In this document: piece after piece, positions 63,987 through 64,000 of the stretch
Position numbering within the stretch: position 1 is the stretch's first letter
Layout: every line of letters starts with the position of its first letter
Assembly (NCBI RefSeq): GCF_012349115.1
Contig: NZ_PQIG01000067.1
Coordinates: 124,001-188,000, forward strand
Direction: 5' to 3'
DNA length: 64,000 nucleotides
From: Rhizobium ruizarguesonis
Lineage (GTDB): Bacteria; Pseudomonadota; Alphaproteobacteria; Rhizobiales; Rhizobiaceae
Translations under genes and position numbers: made by a program
The notes under the pieces: generated by a model
The model's input: only the letters and a program-made list of their open reading frames with translations
The model's database searches: none
What the model was told of the DNA's origin: nothing

Positions 63987-64000
63987 TGCCAGCACCTCAG

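Overview
The window looks like a replicon of a fast-growing member of the Rhizobiaceae, with Rhizobium leguminosarum/etli-type as the best guess. The evidence is a GC-rich coding bias, dense importer operons of the Opp/Dpp and CUT1 classes each paired with its own regulator, ROK/LacI/IclR/GntR regulators beside catabolic enzymes, and short palindromic intergenic repeats of the kind common in rhizobia. There are no rRNA, tRNA, ribosomal or replication genes, no phage or transposase genes and no CRISPR array. The content is almost purely nutrient scavenging, as expected of a large accessory plasmid, chromid or accessory chromosomal region.

Layout. (1) 1-10316: an Opp/Dpp-type importer (substrate-binding gene cut by the window edge, two permeases, one fused double ATPase), then two luciferase-like flavin monooxygenases, an SfnB-like acyl-CoA-dehydrogenase-fold protein, an NAD(P)H:FMN reductase and a D-2-hydroxyacid dehydrogenase. 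Together these suggest uptake and oxidative cleavage of an organosulfur compound; the substrate is unknown. (2) 10596-11882: a membrane diguanylate cyclase. (3) 12035-20135: GntR regulator, a second Dpp-type importer and two DapA/NanA-family aldolases. (4) 20232-29372: divergent IclR regulator, a third Dpp-type importer, an alpha/beta hydrolase and a gamma-glutamyltransferase. (5) 29423-33721: CBS-pair protein, AI-2E family membrane protein, alpha/beta hydrolase, L,D-transpeptidase and OmpA-like lipoprotein. (6) 33815-39063: GH3 beta-glucosidase with divergent TetR regulator, and an alpha/beta hydrolase with divergent LysR regulator. (7) 39110-40428: Xre/RES-type toxin-antitoxin pair. (8) 40576-43605: GH38 alpha-mannosidase. 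(9) 43877-52549: LacI regulator, CUT1 importer, a GH91 protein (inulin fructotransferase / difructose-anhydride hydrolase family) and a GH32 beta-fructosidase. (10) 53108-62073: ROK regulator, Gfo/Idh dehydrogenase and a CUT1 sugar importer operon carrying its own ROK regulator and a sugar isomerase/epimerase. (11) 62181 to the end: a methyl-accepting chemotaxis protein.

How the parts work together. The most informative locus is region 9. An importer, a GH91 enzyme that starts without a visible signal peptide and a cytosolic-looking GH32 suggest import of difructose anhydride (or a short fructan), ring opening by GH91 and cleavage to fructose by GH32. The LacI regulator would act through three operator copies spaced exactly 22 bp apart. 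Second, a 33-bp promoter/operator block (30 of 33 positions identical) lies upstream of both the GH38 alpha-mannosidase and the region-10 importer operon, about 12 kb apart and in opposite orientation. This argues for one mannoside regulon, probably controlled by a ROK repressor. Four of the five binding-protein genes are followed by a strong hairpin just before the next gene, which probably sets binding-protein to permease stoichiometry.

All assignments are from reading the sequence. No database search was run, and functional names are family-level unless stated.
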